Origin: Pontederia crassipes
Lineage: Eukaryota > Streptophyta > Magnoliopsida > Commelinales > Pontederiaceae
Length of the DNA: 64,000 nucleotides
Direction: 5' to 3'
Assembly: GCA_030549335.1 (NCBI GenBank)
Contig: CM060195.1
Coordinates: 45,514,991-45,578,990 of the forward strand
This document shows positions 25,947 to 38,909 of this stretch, one piece after another; within the stretch, counting starts at the first letter, position 1, and every line of letters starts with the position of its first letter. Both the position numbers and the translations under genes were made by a program. Below the pieces are notes generated by a model, which was given only the letters and a program-made list of their open reading frames with translations, ran no database searches and was not told the DNA's origin.

Positions 25947-26080
25947 ACTGAAAGGGATGAAGAATAATATAATAAGTAAGTGTGCATATGCTTATGTGGG
26001 GAGTTAATTAACTACTGAAAGGGATGAAGAATAATATAATAAGCAAGTGTGTATATGCTTATGTTGGGAGTTAATTAACT
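25947..26080. repeat. 67-bp tandem duplication
   Basis: Two adjacent near-identical units start ACTGAAAGGGATGAAGAATA at 25947 and 26014 and end GAGTTAATTAACT. It lies about 160 bp upstream of the peroxidase 2 TATA box. Confidence 0.9.
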
Positions 26081-27665
26081 AATAAGTCTTATATCATTGT
26101 TACCTGCCACCCCAAATTTATTGATATTTAACTACGTCGACATCTTCTACAGTTAATGAAACATATATTTGATTAAGTTCCTTACATTAAGCTGACTTCA
26201 AAATTATTTTATAATTGTTAGCTCAGTAAATGTTGGGCAATTTGTCCTTTCTTTATTAATTTCGACCGACACTATTTATATATAAGAAATTTCGTGAATT
26301 CGATCTAGCTGGGTGAAAAATTTGACTAATTCCGAGATACTATTAGAGTTGAAAAAGCTGAATAAAATTATAAATTAGAAGCTCTATTAGATTTTAGAAT
26401 AATTTTAATAAATCAAAACATATCATCTTAAACTAGGATCCCACCAAAAAAATCAGATTCGAGTGGGGATCCATTTCCTTTAAAAATATTTTATTTACAT
26501 TAAAAATTCATGAGTCACCATTTTTTACTTATATAGTTTATATTTTTATTATATTTTGGAACTCTTATTTGTCATATTTCAAATTTAGTGTTACAATTTA
26601 TTATAATATTAAATTTATTTATATTAAAATTTATTTTATTATATATGTAATATAAATTTAGATGCGCTAATCAATAAAAAGAGTAATATCTATATTTATA
26701 ATTTTAAAACCCACCACATACACAATTAATGAAGGAATTTTTTTTAGTATGGTGTACCAATTATATTAAAAATGTAAACTGAGTTGAAAATCAACATATT
26801 TATATTTATAATATTAACATTTAAATTTTAATAATATTATCTTATTAAACTATGACTCTGAGAAAAAATTATTTTAAGAAGCTGACTCACTAGAGAATGA
26901 TCTTTATTTTTTAAAATAGTTTTAGAATGATTTATTAATTTCTCTAAGTCAAACAAGAAAATATCGGATGATTTTTTTAGGAAAACATTGACCCCCGAGC
27001 CAAACGACTTTGACTCTCAATTTGTAAACTCTTCTTCTTATATAGCTCAGAACCAAAGGCCCCACCACCAACGCACACGAAAAAAGTCCCTATATGTAAA
27101 GATAGAAAGAAAAAAGATAGATTGTAACGTGTATATAATATATATACCATGCATATCCCCCACCCCAAAGTAGTAAAGTGTAGAGGCAGTTAATTGAAGT
27201 CTATTTACATGTTTTATAGTTGAACTGTTGAAGTCGACATCCTTAGATTCACAAATACACACTCAAATAGTTCGTCGTATATCCTTTGTTTCTCTAAATA
27301 AAAAAAAACAATTATCCCAATATTGCAGAACTTGATTAACACGAACTTTATAAATTTTTAGGCTACGTTTGGTTCAAGATTACTTATACAAATAACAACC
27401 ATCTTAGTTTAATTATTCTTTAAGATTTTAAGAATAGAATAATTATGTTTGGGACAAACTTGAATAAGCAAAACTTAAATAAATGAGAAAATAACACGGT
27501 TCGCTATTCTTCAGGTTGAAAAGAATTGCTAATTCTTAATTGTTTTCAATTTTCAAAACAACTTGTTTAGATTTAAAAAACTGAATGAATAACTAATCTA
27601 TCTTACGTTTTTATGTTTGGATTTATCCATGTGAATAATTATTCACTACGTTTTTTGTAAGGTGA
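26081..27665. other. AT-rich intergenic DNA, no gene
   Basis: No coding is seen. TTTAGGCTACGTTTGGTTCA at about 27358 resembles the edge of a small transposon, but no partner end was located. Confidence 0.5.
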
Positions 27666-28060
27666 CACTACAACTATATGAGAAAATGGGGCTTTCCTTT
27701 GTAATTTGCGATCGATTTTGCGACGTATTATCTTTCTTCCGACGGCTCAAGTCGTGAAAATTGTTTTCCGCGGTCTGAGCCGTAAGAAACTCCCATAGTT
27801 TGAATCATGGGAAAACTTCTCACGACTTCAACCGTGGAGAGACTTTTCCCATGATCTAAACTGTCGGGAAGTCAAAAATCTTGTCAAACTCTACCATCAT
27901 TTTTTTCTTTTCCCGCTTCTCCCTCTCTCGTCTCTCTGCTTATTTCCCTCTCTCGTCTCTTCTTCTAGCGATGCTCTCTCCTTTATGCGGCTCTCTCTCC
28001 CTCCAGCGACGCTTTCTCTCTAGCAGCTCACTCTCCCTTTTCGTCGGCTCCCTCTCTCGT

Positions 28061-28101
<41 letters not shown>

Positions 28102-28520
28102 CTGGCTGCCCACTCCCTCGATCAAGTCGCGAGCGGCCCATCGATTGTCCGCGGGCGAGCGATTCGGCTGTGGGACGAACATTTTTTAAAACATTTTAAA
28201 AAACTTTCTGACGGCCTCAACCATAGTCGTGGGAACAATTTTCCACGGCTCGAGCCGTGGAAAATATTTTCCACGACTTAGCTCATGGAAAGTTCCCACG
28301 ACTGAGCCGTGAAAAATGTTTCCCACAGTTAACTTTCCCACAGTCGAAGTTGTGGGAAAGATTTCCCACGGCTCAAGCCGTGGGAACTTCCAACAATTGT
28401 ATAGAGTCATCGGAAAATATTTGCGATCAACAATTTTTCGACGATTCTTTTTCGTCGGAATATCCGTCGCAAACTTACCTTTGCGAAGGATTTTTTCAAT
28501 AGCTCTATTTTCTTGTAGTG
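27666..28520. mobile_element. Small nonautonomous CACTA element, TSD TGA
   Basis: It begins CACTACAACTATATGAGAAA and ends ATTTTCTTGTAGTG. TGA flanks both ends (27663-27665 and 28521-28523), the 3-bp duplication expected for CACTA elements. Subterminal dyads of the form CCCACGGCTCAAGCCGTGGG recur on both sides (27740-27870 and 28200-28390) around a CT-rich centre with a (CT)n tract at about 28066-28098. No transposase is present. Confidence 0.85.
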
Positions 28521-28833
28521 TGAGGAGGTTAATCCTGTCACCATCACGTCAACCAGTTCTTTTCGATTTACCGAACCAAATTATTCAATTGAATTTTGAT
28601 TTTGTTAATGGATAATAATTTCTTAATTGCATTAATTCAAATGGTTACAAATATTTAACTAAAACTGTGGTTATAGATCAAATAAATTGATAATTAATTT
28701 TATGTTTTTTTATATTTTTTATTAAAATGTATTATATATATGCATTTATAACTTTTTGTTAAATTAAATTTTGTATAATTATTATTTAACATTTTTTATC
28801 TCATTGCCATGTTCAAATTTAATATTTCTTTTA

Positions 28834-29137
28834 CACTAAAAGAAAATATAACTTTAAGCGATGAAAAATTGTGACAGAAAAATTAATTATCACAAAATTG
28901 TGACAGAAAAATTAAATATCACAAAAAAATGAGAAATTAATCTTTTAATTTTTTTTGAAATTTTAATGTCAATTTTGTGATGTGATCACATAAGTATTCG
29001 ATTTGTCACAATTTTAACTCAAAATTTTTTTAGCTTAATTAATTGTGATAATAGTTATCAAAGATCGGTCACATATTATTATCAGTGACAAATTTTTACT
29101 TTTTGTGACAAAAATTTTCGTTACAAATAGTGTAGTG
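28834..29137. mobile_element. 304-bp CACTA-type MITE, TSD TTA
   Basis: It starts CACTAAAAGAAAATATAA and ends AATAGTGTAGTG, so the ends are CACTA...TAGTG. TTA lies on each side (28831-28833 and 29138-29140). Internal ATTGTGACAGAAAAATTAA is directly repeated, and GTGACAAA occurs inverted near the other end. The TIR match beyond CACTA is weak, but the duplication and subterminal repeats support the call. Confidence 0.6.
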
Positions 29138-30274
29138 TTATTTTAGGCAAAAAATGGTAAATTCTTATATTTTTTGTTAATTTAATATATCAAATTCAAT
29201 GAACCGGACTGTATTTACCAAATCAAACCGAAAATTTCAGTTAATCACCTTCTTATACTTAATTGCCTTCCTAAAGTCCAACAATATTCAGTTGTAGATA
29301 TTGATCTTTTAGACTTTTACTTTTGTCGGAATTATATTTACGTACATTATGATATAATTAATTATACCCAAATACGTACATAACAAAAAAATATATAATA
29401 AAATCAAGTCAACGAGACTTGTGAATTAGTTGCGAAACTTCTGCATGCGCATGAGCGGAAACGACCATGCACATAAATGTCATTTGACATAGAAACGAAA
29501 CCACTATTAGTTTAACATATAAAATTTTTCTTAGCCCTTTATTTAATTCAAGTCAATAAAGCTCAACTAGTTGAAAATTCTCGATAATTGTTTTAACTGT
29601 TTTTTTTAAATAAGTTAATTGACACACACGCACTCAATAGACTGGGTAAACCTTCTCATAATGAATAATTGTGGACAAATTTCATGACGCAATACTTTTA
29701 TCCAGAAAAAAACTCATTTCGACACTAATTAAAGTATTGTTATTACTTAGTTAATGTTATAAAGCCACATATTATGCCACCTAATATATGATTTTGTATC
29801 ACAATTCTAAGTATTTCAGATTAGTACGCTAACACGACTTGGAATGAGTAAGATCTCGTGACTTCGTGCCGAATTATGTAACAAAAAAGTAATCGCATAA
29901 AATAAATATTGTTAATTTGATTTTGGATGCGCGTCTTGGTAAAAAAAAAAATATACGCAAGTCAACTAAGTTCTTTTAATAAAATATAATGGATGGACAA
30001 AGACTTCATATTTTATTATTTTTTGTTGATAGTTAATGGATCATATTTTGGTATTGGTTATGCGAGTTGAAGAAGTCAATCACAAACTCGTTACCAACCC
30101 TAAATGCAATTTGGAACTCATGACCCTTGGGTGTTCTATGATGGTTGTGAAATAATTGCACAGCATGCGTTACTACGTAAGCCAAAAAAGCTGGTAAAGA
30201 AAATTCGAAAAAAAAACTATACTGATTCAGCATTAAAAAAATTAAGTTTTTTAACTGACAAAAATGACTAGCTA

Positions 30275-30322
<48 letters not shown>

Positions 30323-31152
30323 ATTTGACATCACTTTCAAACTTCTATCCTTCCATCGAGTTCATTTATCTTTTTTGTACATTTTTTGAATTTTTTAAAT
30401 GTGGTTGAGGCGTTGAGCGTTATTTGGTATACATCTTCTTCTTCAGTTATAATTTTCTCTCTCATATTAATTTGTTGCATTCCTTCTTCCTACAATTCTC
30501 TCTATATTAATTCTCTCTCTCTATATATTTCCGTGCATCACTTCATGTCTCTTACAACTTTCTATGCAATTTATTTCTTGTCCATACAATATAGAGCCTT
30601 TAATATTACATAGTATAATATATACATATATATAGCTGATATTCATAATGGTTTTTCCAAAATTTCCTAATTTTAATATTATTATTTTAATATTTTCTAC
30701 TTAATTATTTTAATTCTATCTTGTGTTTTTTTTACTTTCTACTTATTACATTATTATTAATTACAACAGTTAACATTTACCTCATCTTTGTAACTACATT
30801 TGATATGCAATCATTTAAAATTTAATCATTAATCAGTCCACCCACTATCTCATTAATATCATACATGAATTTGACTTAAAAAACTAAAACGTTATATTTA
30901 AAATTAAATATGACTTAAAAGACTTCAAAAGACCACTACTATATAACCAATATTAATAACATTTATTATGCAAAGACAACATACGTTAACTTAAAAGAAG
31001 ATGAAAAGTTAAAAGAGGAGTAAAAGATAAAAAAAAATTACAGAGAAGGTTAAAAGTCTTATTAAAATATTTGATACTTAAATATCAAAAAAAACAACTT
31101 GAATTTCAAGACTTTTTAGTGGGCATGCAACAGAGTTGTGAGAGCCGGTGCG
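29138..31152. other. AT-rich intergenic DNA, with a (TA)n tract
   Basis: No gene is seen. A (TA)n run of about 45 bp lies at 30275-30319. The stretch ends with GAGAGCCGGTGCG, the flank of the nested retrotransposons. Confidence 0.6.
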
Positions 31153-31343
31153 TGTCACGGGGTCGTTTTTCGCTCGACCGACCCGTGCGGCGTCTAGACG
31201 TGTCCAACGTCTAGGCAAGCTCTTTTGAGTGTTTTGCGGAAGCTTACTTATGCCACTTTTTGTATGCCATAACTTTTGGGACGCACGGTCCCGAGCGGAC
31301 GCTTCTTCGGTAGAGGCGTTTGTGAACAAACGGGCACCTCGGC
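31153..31343 (-). repeat. Outer element 3' LTR, distal part
   Basis: It begins TGTCACGGGGTCGTTTTTCG on the plus strand and matches 46863-47053. It stops at ACCTCGGC, where the inner element is inserted. The LTR continues at 41921. Confidence 0.9.
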
Positions 31344-33059
31344 TGATGCATGCAAAATATAACATATTTTAGATACATATTTTAGTTAATTTTTCTGTAA
31401 TTTGTTCATGTCATGCATCATTTTTAGTCACTTTTAATCGTAATTCTGGATTTATTAATTTTAATTATTAATTCTCTGAATATTTTAATTGTGGATGGAT
31501 TAATTAAATTTGAATAATTATTTTGCAGGAAAATTCAAAACACGGCCGAAATTCAAAGAATTTATTACGGCTGAGATTTGGCTTTACCCCCAAGTCATTT
31601 TGGCCGAGATTTGGCTTTACACCCAAGCCGTTTTGGGTGAGATTTGAAGGTGTAAAGATAAAAGGATTTTATCTTTTGGGCGTAATGGCATGAAGATCAA
31701 GTCGTTTTGGGCGAGATTCGAAAGGAGTAAAGATAAAAGAGTTCCTTACGACCGAGATTTCCAGGGGGTAATGATACGGACTCTTCTTTGTTACGGCTGA
31801 GATTTGAAAGGAGTAACAATTAAATGATTTTATCTTTTGGGCGTAACAAGATTAAATTATTTATTACGGCCGAGATCTATAGGGAGTAAAAATAAAAGAA
31901 TGTTGTTTTGGCCGAGATTCAAAGGGAGTAAAGATAAGAAGGATTTATCTTTGGGCGTAATGATAAAAAGGATTTATCATATTGGTCGAGTTTATCTCAT
32001 AATTTTAAAGTCAACCGTACGATGTTACGACCATGATCAAACCGAAGGCCGTTCGCACCTATAAATACGTAAAGAATCTGTCGTTCCAAGGGGTGCTCTG
32101 AAGTTCAGGTTTCTTCCACGGCGAGTCGTGAGCTCTGCAGACTACGACCAAGAGGAGAGAGGTGCGACGGTTGGAGGTTGATCGCGACCTTAATCAAGTC
32201 CGAGAGGCTGCCCGACTGTTTTCCAGATTCGAGATCTCTATTTTGGGTGTAATTCTTTCAATTTTTATGATTTTTATTTTCTTATCTCTCCGAAATTTCT
32301 AGGATGAACTCCATGTTTTTAGGATTATTATTTTAGGAGATTATTAATTGAAGGGAAATGTTTGGACCCTATTTTATTTGCTTTAATCTTTTCTGATCAA
32401 TTATTAATTATGCTTAATGCTTTTATGTTAGTTAATTAAATTTTTGAATTAGGCTATACCAGTTTGTAGAGTGTTTAATTTCAGAATTTATTATACTGAT
32501 TATAATTGATTTTATTTGGAATTAATAATTGACATAAATTTGATAACTAGTGTGTGGAGAATGAAGTTTGTGTGGTCTATTAATCTATACTAGTTTGTGG
32601 AGTGATTAATAGTCTAGAGAATTCAATTTAATGCATCTTAATTTTAATATGATTTTGGAGGTACCAGTCGTGGAGACTTCAATTCTTATTAAATTAAGAA
32701 GTTCTATATGATTAGATTGAGGGATGCCAGTCGTGGAGACCACAAGTTAATCATGTTAGATTACTTTAGGGAGACTCTAATTCATCTTTAAAGATTAAAT
32801 TTATCTTTCATGATTCAAATATTTATCCTGATCTATTTTCATCCTAAGGCCTAACTTCAACACAACTATCTTATCTTTATTTTATTTTATAAAACTCATT
32901 TTCAAAATCCATGTTTTTTCTCTCTTATTAATTTAAAGATTCATATATTGAATTAATAATATTCCTCGTGGGTTCGACACTCTTACTCCTTTTTACTATA
33001 TTACTTGAGCGACTAGTGCACTTGCTAGCAAATTTTATTGTTACAAATATAACGCATCA
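31344..33059 (+). repeat. Inner element 5' LTR
   Basis: TGATGCATGC...ACGCATCA, 1716 bp. It carries TATAAATA at 32060-32067, likely the retrotransposon promoter, and several TTACGGCCGAGAT-type motifs. By eye it differs from the 3' LTR at about six of the first 190 bases and less often after that. Confidence 0.9.
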
Positions 33060-33229
33060 AATTTTTGGCGCCGTTGCCGGGGAATATTTTATTAATTAAT
33101 TTCTGATTTTTATGAATTATTAAGAGATGTAAATAAATTGTAAATAATTCTTTATAAATATGTATTAATTGTTTTAATATTTTTTTATGAATAAACTAAC
33201 ACTTTTCTTTTGCAGATAAAGGTCACGAC

Positions 33230-34420
33230 AATTTTTTAAATTGTCGACTTTCGTCTTAAAATTCTGTCGCCATTTGATGGTTTTACGACCGAGATTGATT
33301 TTTGTCGGCTTTACTGGTTTTACGGCTCGCAATATCGATTGAAATTTAATCTTCTGTTTTACGGCCGTAATTTTATCCGAACGTTGTTTTACGCCATGGA
33401 TTTGATTTCATTTTGGCCAAAGTGGTTTGTTCTATTTGATTTGATTTCGTTGTTTTACTGCCGTAAAAAAAATGACTCAATTCACTTTCGGCCGTAATAA
33501 TTCAATTTTTGACATTTGAGTTGGGGTAATATTCTCAAGTTTCATTCGACTTTATTTCGGCCGAAACTCTATTTTGCTTTACGGCCAATCTTGTTGACTT
33601 CATCTCGGCCGATGTGACCTCATTTCATCTTAATTGACAATTTTTATCTTTACGGTCGAGATTCACCTCATCCGGATCAAATTGAATTCTCTCTTGTGAT
33701 ATGATTGATTAAGCTTGCAGACGAGAATTTAATCTTCTTTACGGCCGAGAATGATCTCATGGTTTTGCGGCCGTAAAATTTCTGAACATTTGTTTTTACG
33801 CCATATTACGACCTTTTCGGCCAATTTATTTGTGACTTTTTCTTTCTCGGCCATCAACGATCACGTTCGACTTAATTCTCATTGTTTTACGGTCGATATG
33901 AATTATCCTCTTCCTCGGCCGTAATGAGTCATTTTGTCGACGTTTCGTTCGATTTTTATTTCGGCCGAAATCCTGTTCTGTTTTACGATCAAAGGTTGTC
34001 AACTTCAGTTCTTTACGCCTAGGATTTTATATGCGAGGAGTTGATTGCCGAAATGATTCATCGCTGTGTTAGCTTTTACGAAGTTGTTTCGACCATAAGC
34101 CAACAAGTTTTACGCCTTCACGTTGAATCCCTTTCAACACTATTTTATGATTTTTACGGACGAACGAGCCTCGGATTACTAATTTAATTTCGGTCGTAAA
34201 CCCTATTTCTGTATTACGGCCGATCAATCTTATTTCCTCTCTGAAAATATTTTTTTATTATGTCTGATTATTAACTTTACGGCCGCAAATTAGTTCAGAC
34301 TTATTTTGTGCCGTTTGTTACATCATCATAAATTCTTTCGGTCGATATTAAAATTTGGTATTTGTATTGGTTTGAAGAACCTCCGTTTGTGGCCGTAATT
34401 AGGTTTCTGAAAAGTTCCTG
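33230..34420 (+). repeat. Leader array of TTACGGCCGA-type motifs
   Basis: Between the primer site and gag, the motif TTTACGGCCGA and close variants (TTTCGGCCGAA, TTTACGGTCGA, TTACGCC) recur every 30-80 bp with unrelated sequence between them. There is no fixed period, so it is not an ordinary tandem repeat. No coding is seen here. Confidence 0.75.
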
Positions 34421-34590
34421 TCGAAAATTAATTTTAATGACGAATTTTCAATTCTATCAGGACGAAAGACTTTATTTGTTAAAATCTCATTTTTTTCGTG
34501 ACCTATTATCTGTATTTCATCTTTCTTGTATATATTTTTATTTTATTTTATTCTTTTATCTTACTGAAAATTGGTTGTTGCAGGTACTAA

Positions 34591-35979
34591 TTGAAAATTA
34601 AATCACAACCAATCCTGGAATCTTCTGATAAGCGCACTAGGAGTTCAAATCCACTGTTGGAATTTGATCCTGAAATTGAAAGAACCTATCGTCGATTACG
34701 AAGAAATATAAGAAAAATGACAGAACAAGCACGCGACAATCAGAGACTGGAGCAACAAAATGAACTGGTTCCACCACATAATAATCGGCGAGAAGATGAA
34801 GCAGAACTTTCTATGAGAGAATATGTCTCGATCAGATATAGTGACCGAGAATCATGCATCGTGCTGCCTGATAGTAACGCAAATAATTTTGAGATAAATC
34901 CCGCAATCGTGAGGATGATACAAGCATCCCAATTTGGAGGAGGATTTCATGAAGACCCTCACGATCACCTTGACAAATTTCTTACCACTCTGAGCACCTT
35001 TAGAAATAATAATATTTCTTCTGAAGTTATTCGTTTATTATTATTTCCTCAATCTTTATGTGACAAAGCTTCCACTTGGTTTAAAACTTTGCCTGCAGGA
35101 TCGATTCATTCTTGGTTGGAGCTGGTAGAAAAGTTTGTTGGAAAATATTGTCCACCACAAAAGGCAGGCAAATATCGAAGAGAACTGAGGGCATTTGTTC
35201 AAGACGATAACGAGACATTATATGAAGCTTGGGAACGATATAAGGAATTGCTGGCCAGAGTTCCTGACAATAGAATTCCAAAGTGGCAAGTGATGGAAGA
35301 TTTCTACCATGGATTGCGAGCTGCAGATCAAGACAAACTCGATCAATCAACAGGAGGGACAGTGCTAGGATCTAAACGTCCTAGTGAGATACAAGATATT
35401 ATTGAAGCTGTAGCCCTCAAGTCAAGTCAAGAAAGGAGACCATCTCGCCGAACTCATGATGTACATGCTACACAAGGAATACAATCTTCAGAAATAGTGG
35501 CTCAGCTGGAGTCACTTAATCAAAAATTCGAGCAAATGATGTCACTAATGGGAAATTCTAGCAATTATAGCCCTACAGGTAACACTTCAGATTCAAATCA
35601 AATTGAAAATGTTAACTTTATTTTCAATCCATTTTACAGGAACAACGATTATGGTTGGAGACACAATTCGAAGTTTGCCTATAATCAAAATCAAGGGCAA
35701 TCTTCTGATCCATCAAAAGATGACATACTGAAAAGACAACCTGATACTCCCCAATATCAATCATCAAATCATATGCAAGAGATGATGGCACAGATCATAG
35801 ACACAATGCAAGCGTTGCAAAAGAATATGGAATCTAGAGCCATGAGTCAGGATGCATCCATTCGAAATCTGGAAAGACAACTGGGCCAGATGGTGGCACA
35901 ACTAACTAGACGTACATCGGGCTCTCTCCCAAGCAACACAGAGAAAAATTCAAGAGGGGAAGAGCAAAATAGGCCTTGA
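34591..35979 (+). CDS. Athila-type Gag of the inner element
   Basis: The frame is open from 34591, where the codon is TTG. The first in-frame ATG is at 34717, giving about 420 residues. A splice-acceptor-like TTGTTGCAG ends at 34583, so a spliced 5' exon is possible. The core has GGGFHEDPHDHLDKF, STWFKTLPAGSI and KYCPPQKAGKYRREL...ALYEAWERYK-like sequence (here TLYEAWERYKELL), typical of the retrotransposon gag domain. The tail has a Gln/Met-rich coiled segment and LERQLGQMVAQL, a conserved Athila block. No CCHC zinc knuckle was seen. The stop is TGA at 35977. It would form the capsid-like particle that packages element RNA. Unlike the ORF1-like gene downstream it is undamaged. Confidence 0.8.
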   Translation: MKIKSQPILESSDKRTRSSNPLLEFDPEIERTYRRLRRNIRKMTEQARDNQRLEQQNELVPPHNNRREDEAELSMREYVSIRYSDRESCIVLPDSNANNFEINPAIVRMIQASQFGGGFHEDPHDHLDKFLTTLSTFRNNNISSEVIRLLLFPQSLCDKASTWFKTLPAGSIHSWLELVEKFVGKYCPPQKAGKYRRELRAFVQDDNETLYEAWERYKELLARVPDNRIPKWQVMEDFYHGLRAADQDKLDQSTGGTVLGSKRPSEIQDIIEAVALKSSQERRPSRRTHDVHATQGIQSSEIVAQLESLNQKFEQMMSLMGNSSNYSPTGNTSDSNQIENVNFIFNPFYRNNDYGWRHNSKFAYNQNQGQSSDPSKDDILKRQPDTPQYQSSNHMQEMMAQIIDTMQALQKNMESRAMSQDASIRNLERQLGQMVAQLTRRTSGSLPSNTEKNSRGEEQNRP

Positions 35980-36179
35980 TTTTCATCAGAACTAAGTCAA
36001 GCTGACGACTATAAATCAGAACTATTTCTATTTTTTTTATTTACTTTTATTTTTTAGATTAGTCTAATTAGTTGTTAATTAATATCTTAGTTTCGGTGAT
36101 AGTTTTATTTTTAATTAGACATTTATTTTATTTTATTTTATTATGGAGTCATCTAATTTAATTAATATTTAATGTGTGC

Positions 36180-37234
36180 AAGGAGAGGACTTCGGAGGTA
36201 AACTCAGGGGTGTCAACTCCAAGCATGGGCGTAAATTCCAAGAATTGATTCCCTCTACGCGACAAGACGAGACATATCACGGGCCCAAAAAGAAAAAAAT
36301 TACGATTACGCCCTGCCACCTGTTCTCATTACGGCCGAAGCTCAACATGACCGGACAAGGGCAGCTATTACGCCCTGCCACCCTCGTATACGCCACATGT
36401 TCTCTTTACGGCCAAAGCTCGGACATGACAAGACAGCCTATAACACATTACGTGTGCATTACGGCCGAGTTGTCACACTGACATGCATCAAGCTCGGACA
36501 TGACAGGGCGAAATAGATGACTCACATGGAAATTGGCCGATCACATCGCCCCAGCTGACCACGGACGTGCCTTGAAAATCGGGCATGCTTTTACTTTTAC
36601 GCCCGGACATGACCTTTCACTGCGCCATCACGTGGGAACATGTCAGATTACGCCCGAAGTTTTATCTATAAAATCTTACATCTCGCGTTTTGCAGATCAA
36701 GCACGCCTCCATTTCATCCGCATTCCTTACGGCCGAGGTGCTTCCGCTATCCTTATGCCCTTTCTTCTCTACAGCCGAAGTCTCAACGCCGTCACTGCTG
36801 CTCCTTACGCCCAAAGTGCCACGCCTCCAACTCCTTACGGCCGAAGTTCCAGCGCCTCCCGGGTGCCTTACGGCCGAGCCACCGCGCATCGAGACTTCTT
36901 TACGGCCGAAATCACACCGCCGCTCTCTTACGGCCAAACTCCGGCCGAGATCCCTCATCGACCTTTCTCTACCTTACGGACGACACTTATTACGGCCGAG
37001 TTTCCACCGGAGCTGACTCCTTACGGCCGAAGCCACCGCGCACCGCCGCTCTCTTACGGCCAAACTCCAATCTCCGGCCGAGCTTTACTTATTACGGCCG
37101 AAGTTCTTCATCAACCAATTCCTTACGATCGAGTCACCTCCGACCTTCAGCTCTTCATCGAATACTACGGTCGAAACCTCAGCCGCTTCCACCGAGCCGG
37201 CACCTTTTCTTTGTTTATTTTTGTCCAGATCAAA
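36180..37234 (+). repeat. Second array of TTACGGCCGA-type motifs
   Basis: CCTTACGGCCGAAG, CTTTACGGCCGAAAT, CTTACGGCCAAACTCC and variants occur more than ten times between 36700 and 37170. Sparser copies occur from 36310. The open frame starting at 36533 is largely a translation of this array (repeated YGR/YGQ), so I do not treat that part as protein-coding. Confidence 0.75.
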
Positions 37235-38909
37235 ATGAGGCGATTTGCTAATATATGGAGGGGACGTCACGAACGACGACATCCGAATGCTCAGCCGGCC
37301 CCACAGCCCTCACAATTAATCTCCTACCCCAGAGATTATTATTGGACTAAGCCGGAGTATCAAGCTCGATATGAACGGATGTGTGAGATTCGAATTCATG
37401 CCACCAGATTTTCAGATACTGAATTACTGAGGGAGTATAATTTACTTGCAGATATTCATCTATTATTTTCTCAAATTGGACTATCTGACTTTGTGCATTC
37501 TTGGTGGCCAACTTATGAAGTACTAATGATTGAATTTCTCTCATCCCTGAAAGTCTTCAATTTAGATGGCAGGAACTATGATCAGCCCCGCATTTCATTC
37601 CAATTTTATGGGCGGCCATTTACTCTCACTCTAGGAGAGATTAATAATATCTATGGATTTCCCAACCATGGATCTCTTTCTGTACCTGCTGACTTTGATG
37701 CTGAAACTTTTTGGAAACAGATAACAGAAGAAGACCGATTGATTTGGAACACTGCTAAAGATAGCTCAATTTAGAATCCTGTTCTGCGCTATGTCAATCG
37801 CATGCTAAGCAACACCATAAGTGGGCGCAGCGATAATGATGTGCCTTCTCAGAGGGAGAGTTATATATCATCCACAGCATGCTTCACAGAACTCCTGTTA
37901 ATGTGGGTGCCTTCCTCGTTCGTCGATTCCAGCGCCGCACTACTCATCGTGACGGTAGCATTAATATGGGTGCCCTTCTCACACCTATCGCTCAGCACCT
38001 AGAACTTGACTTGGATGATCTTGAAGCTGTGCCAGGAAACACTCACCTCACTCGTAGGACCATTCAAGCTATGGGTCTCGTGAAGACCAACAACTCAGGG
38101 ATCAAAGTTTTTATTTTTAAAGGCCACCATCAGGAGGTGCCCTGCTCAGATCGAGATGCTTTTGCGCCGATTAATCCAAATAATTGGCTCCTTTTTAGGC
38201 AGGTCATAGCTCCAGTAATCCCACCTGCAGGACCATCTACCTCTGTCGGACAGCTACACCAGGATGAACCTTTCTCCTGGTTTGATTCTACTGATTATGC
38301 GGCAGCACAACCTACCTTCAACAGCCACAAGGATTTCAGGCTGCATCATCGGTGGCTTCCCAATATGCCACATCCGTCCATTCACCTTATATGCCGGTGC
38401 CTTCTCCGATTCCATCTCCAGCACAAGAGAGCTCTTCTGATTCCTCGTTCATACCTTCTACTCCTTATGAGGAACGCGATTCGATGGAAGTATCTGCCCC
38501 TTTACAAGAACCTGTGCAGAATCGCTATATAGCACCGGAACCCATTTTTACTTCAGCCCCAGAACAGACTTACTATCCACCTCCGCCACCTCAGCCTGAC
38601 TATGCTTCCATGCAAAACTTATGGGAATCAATGTATGATGAACAACTTCGTCAAGCAGGGGAGTTTCACACTTTTCAAGAAGAACAACTTCGTCAGTCAG
38701 GGCAGTTGCACACTATTCAGGAAGAGCAACTTCGAAGAGTACAAGAGTTGACCAACATCCGAGCCGATTTTAGAAATATGGATGATCGTCAGGGTCGCTT
38801 CGAATCCCTTCAGAATCAGCATGCGCGCATGACGAGGCGCATCCATGAGTATCATATGCGCCAAGGAAATCTCGGCTACCATCCACCATCGCCACCCCGC
38901 AGACAGTAA
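37235..38909 (+). pseudogene. ATHILA ORF1-like gene, broken
   Basis: From the ATG at 37235 the frame reads MRRFANIWRGRHERRHPN and continues through SWWPTYEVLMIEFLSSL, FQFYGRPFTLTLGEINNIYG and ETFWKQIT. This matches the plant-specific ATHILA ORF-1 family, found downstream of pol in Athila elements and of unknown function. A TAG at 37772 interrupts it. After a further shift near 37870 another frame carries HRTPVNVGAFLVRRF and GALLTPIAQHL. A third frame holds the Pro- and Gln-rich tail to 38909, with a duplicated (E)EQLRQxGxxHTxQEEQLR motif. The gene is therefore disrupted by one stop and two frame changes. Confidence 0.75.

Noticed and set aside
36533..37774. A 413-residue protein gene starting at 36533
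   Set aside because: The first 234 codons are a translation of the TTACGGCCGA-type array. Family-like sequence begins at the ATG at 37235.
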